The position numbers were made by a program, and so were the translations under genes. 64,000 nt of DNA from assembly GCF_047729555.1 (NCBI RefSeq), contig NZ_CP159825.1:682001-746000 (forward strand), given 5' to 3'. The notes under the pieces were generated by a model. The model did no database searches and had not been told where the DNA came from. It saw only the letters and a program-made list of their open reading frames with translations. Positions 63,885 to 64,000 of the stretch are shown here, piece after piece (the first letter of the stretch is position 1; each line of letters opens with the position of its first letter). This DNA is from Porticoccus sp905181945. Lineage in GTDB: Bacteria > Pseudomonadota > Gammaproteobacteria > Pseudomonadales > Porticoccaceae.

Positions 63885-64000
63885 ATGGAAACGACAGGTT
63901 TGAATCCTAGTGATTATACAGGAGTTAGTTTCTGGATTATTTCCGCAGCAATGGTTGCGGCAACTTATTTTTTCACTGTTGAGCGCGACCGCGCGGAAGG
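63885..64000 (+). CDS. proteorhodopsin, 5' part (cut by window end)
   Basis: 38 complete codons are visible, encoding a short N-terminus, then SDYTGVSFWIISAAM and FFTVERDR, which match the first helix and following loop of proteorhodopsins (YTGVSFW and FFxVERDR are near-invariant). These are retinal-binding, light-driven proton pumps of the inner membrane. A GGGAG ribosome site lies seven bases before the ATG and an in-frame stop (63870-63872) lies upstream, so the protein starts without the signal peptide seen in some family members. Helices B to G, including the pump, tuning and retinal-lysine residues, are outside the window. Confidence 0.9.
   Translation, partial: METTGLNPSDYTGVSFWIISAAMVAATYFFTVERDRAE

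Noticed and set aside
1..64000. tRNA, rRNA, CRISPR arrays, insertion sequences or prophage
   Set aside because: None were recognised: no cloverleaf with CCA-adjacent arms, no spaced direct repeats, no transposase or integrase. The only tandem repeat is the 69-base MORN unit, which is coding.

Overview
The window is about 64 kb of a low-GC, gene-dense bacterial chromosome, almost certainly from a marine gammaproteobacterium. The gene order is that of Pseudomonadales/Cellvibrionales-like genomes: leuC-leuD-leuB-asd-truA-trpF-trpB-trpA-accD-folC-dedD-cvpA-purF-metZ, then rpoE-rseA-rseC-lepA-lepB-rnc-era-recO-acpS. The first codons of a proteorhodopsin lie at the right edge, which points to a sunlit-ocean, streamlined lifestyle. 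I saw no insertion sequence, prophage, CRISPR array, tRNA or rRNA. Species-level assignment is not possible from the sequence alone.

Layout. 0.1-1.9 kb: acyl-CoA dehydrogenase. 2-16.4 kb: leucine, aspartate-family, tryptophan, fatty-acid, folate, purine and methionine synthesis genes, all on the plus strand. 16.4-20.1 kb: a glutathione transferase, msrA, a small lipoprotein and dbpA. 20-25.4 kb (minus strand): a complete oligopeptide ABC importer. 25.6 kb: 4.5S SRP RNA. 25.7-29 kb (minus): an exported M3 oligopeptidase and xseA. 29.2-32.3 kb: guaB and guaA, separated by a terminator. 32.4-35.1 kb: a tightly packed MORN protein / dicarboxylate-amino acid symporter / YdjM-like hydrolase operon. 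35.1-39.6 kb: tadA and a frameshifted purL. 39.7-44.5 kb: cytochrome c, heme A synthase, yciB, ung, a small membrane protein, ygfZ and sdhE. 44.5-54 kb: nadB, the sigma-E operon and the lepA to acpS run. 53.8-61.4 kb: cysM, mazG, adk, hemH, tsaB, uppP, apeB, trpS. 61.4-64 kb: bioA and pyrE (minus), then proteorhodopsin (plus, cut by the window end).

How the genes fit together. The window is mostly biosynthetic and information-processing housekeeping. One coherent accessory theme is peptide and organic-acid scavenging: a signal-peptide-bearing oligopeptidase, a five-domain Opp importer and a DAACS symporter. These fit a heterotroph that supplements its energy with light. Several conserved neighbourhoods lack a usual member: fimV, rseB and mucD/degP, and pdxJ, rlmD and relA. 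This suggests genome reduction.

The most notable observations are: the proteorhodopsin beside an alphaproteobacterial-type pyrE; a four-cysteine insertion in ferrochelatase; overlapping inverted repeats upstream of purL; homopolymer-associated reading-frame breaks in both purL and truA; a probably leaderless guaA; and a Glu in place of the catalytic Asp60 of TrpA. No clearly new multi-gene system was found.
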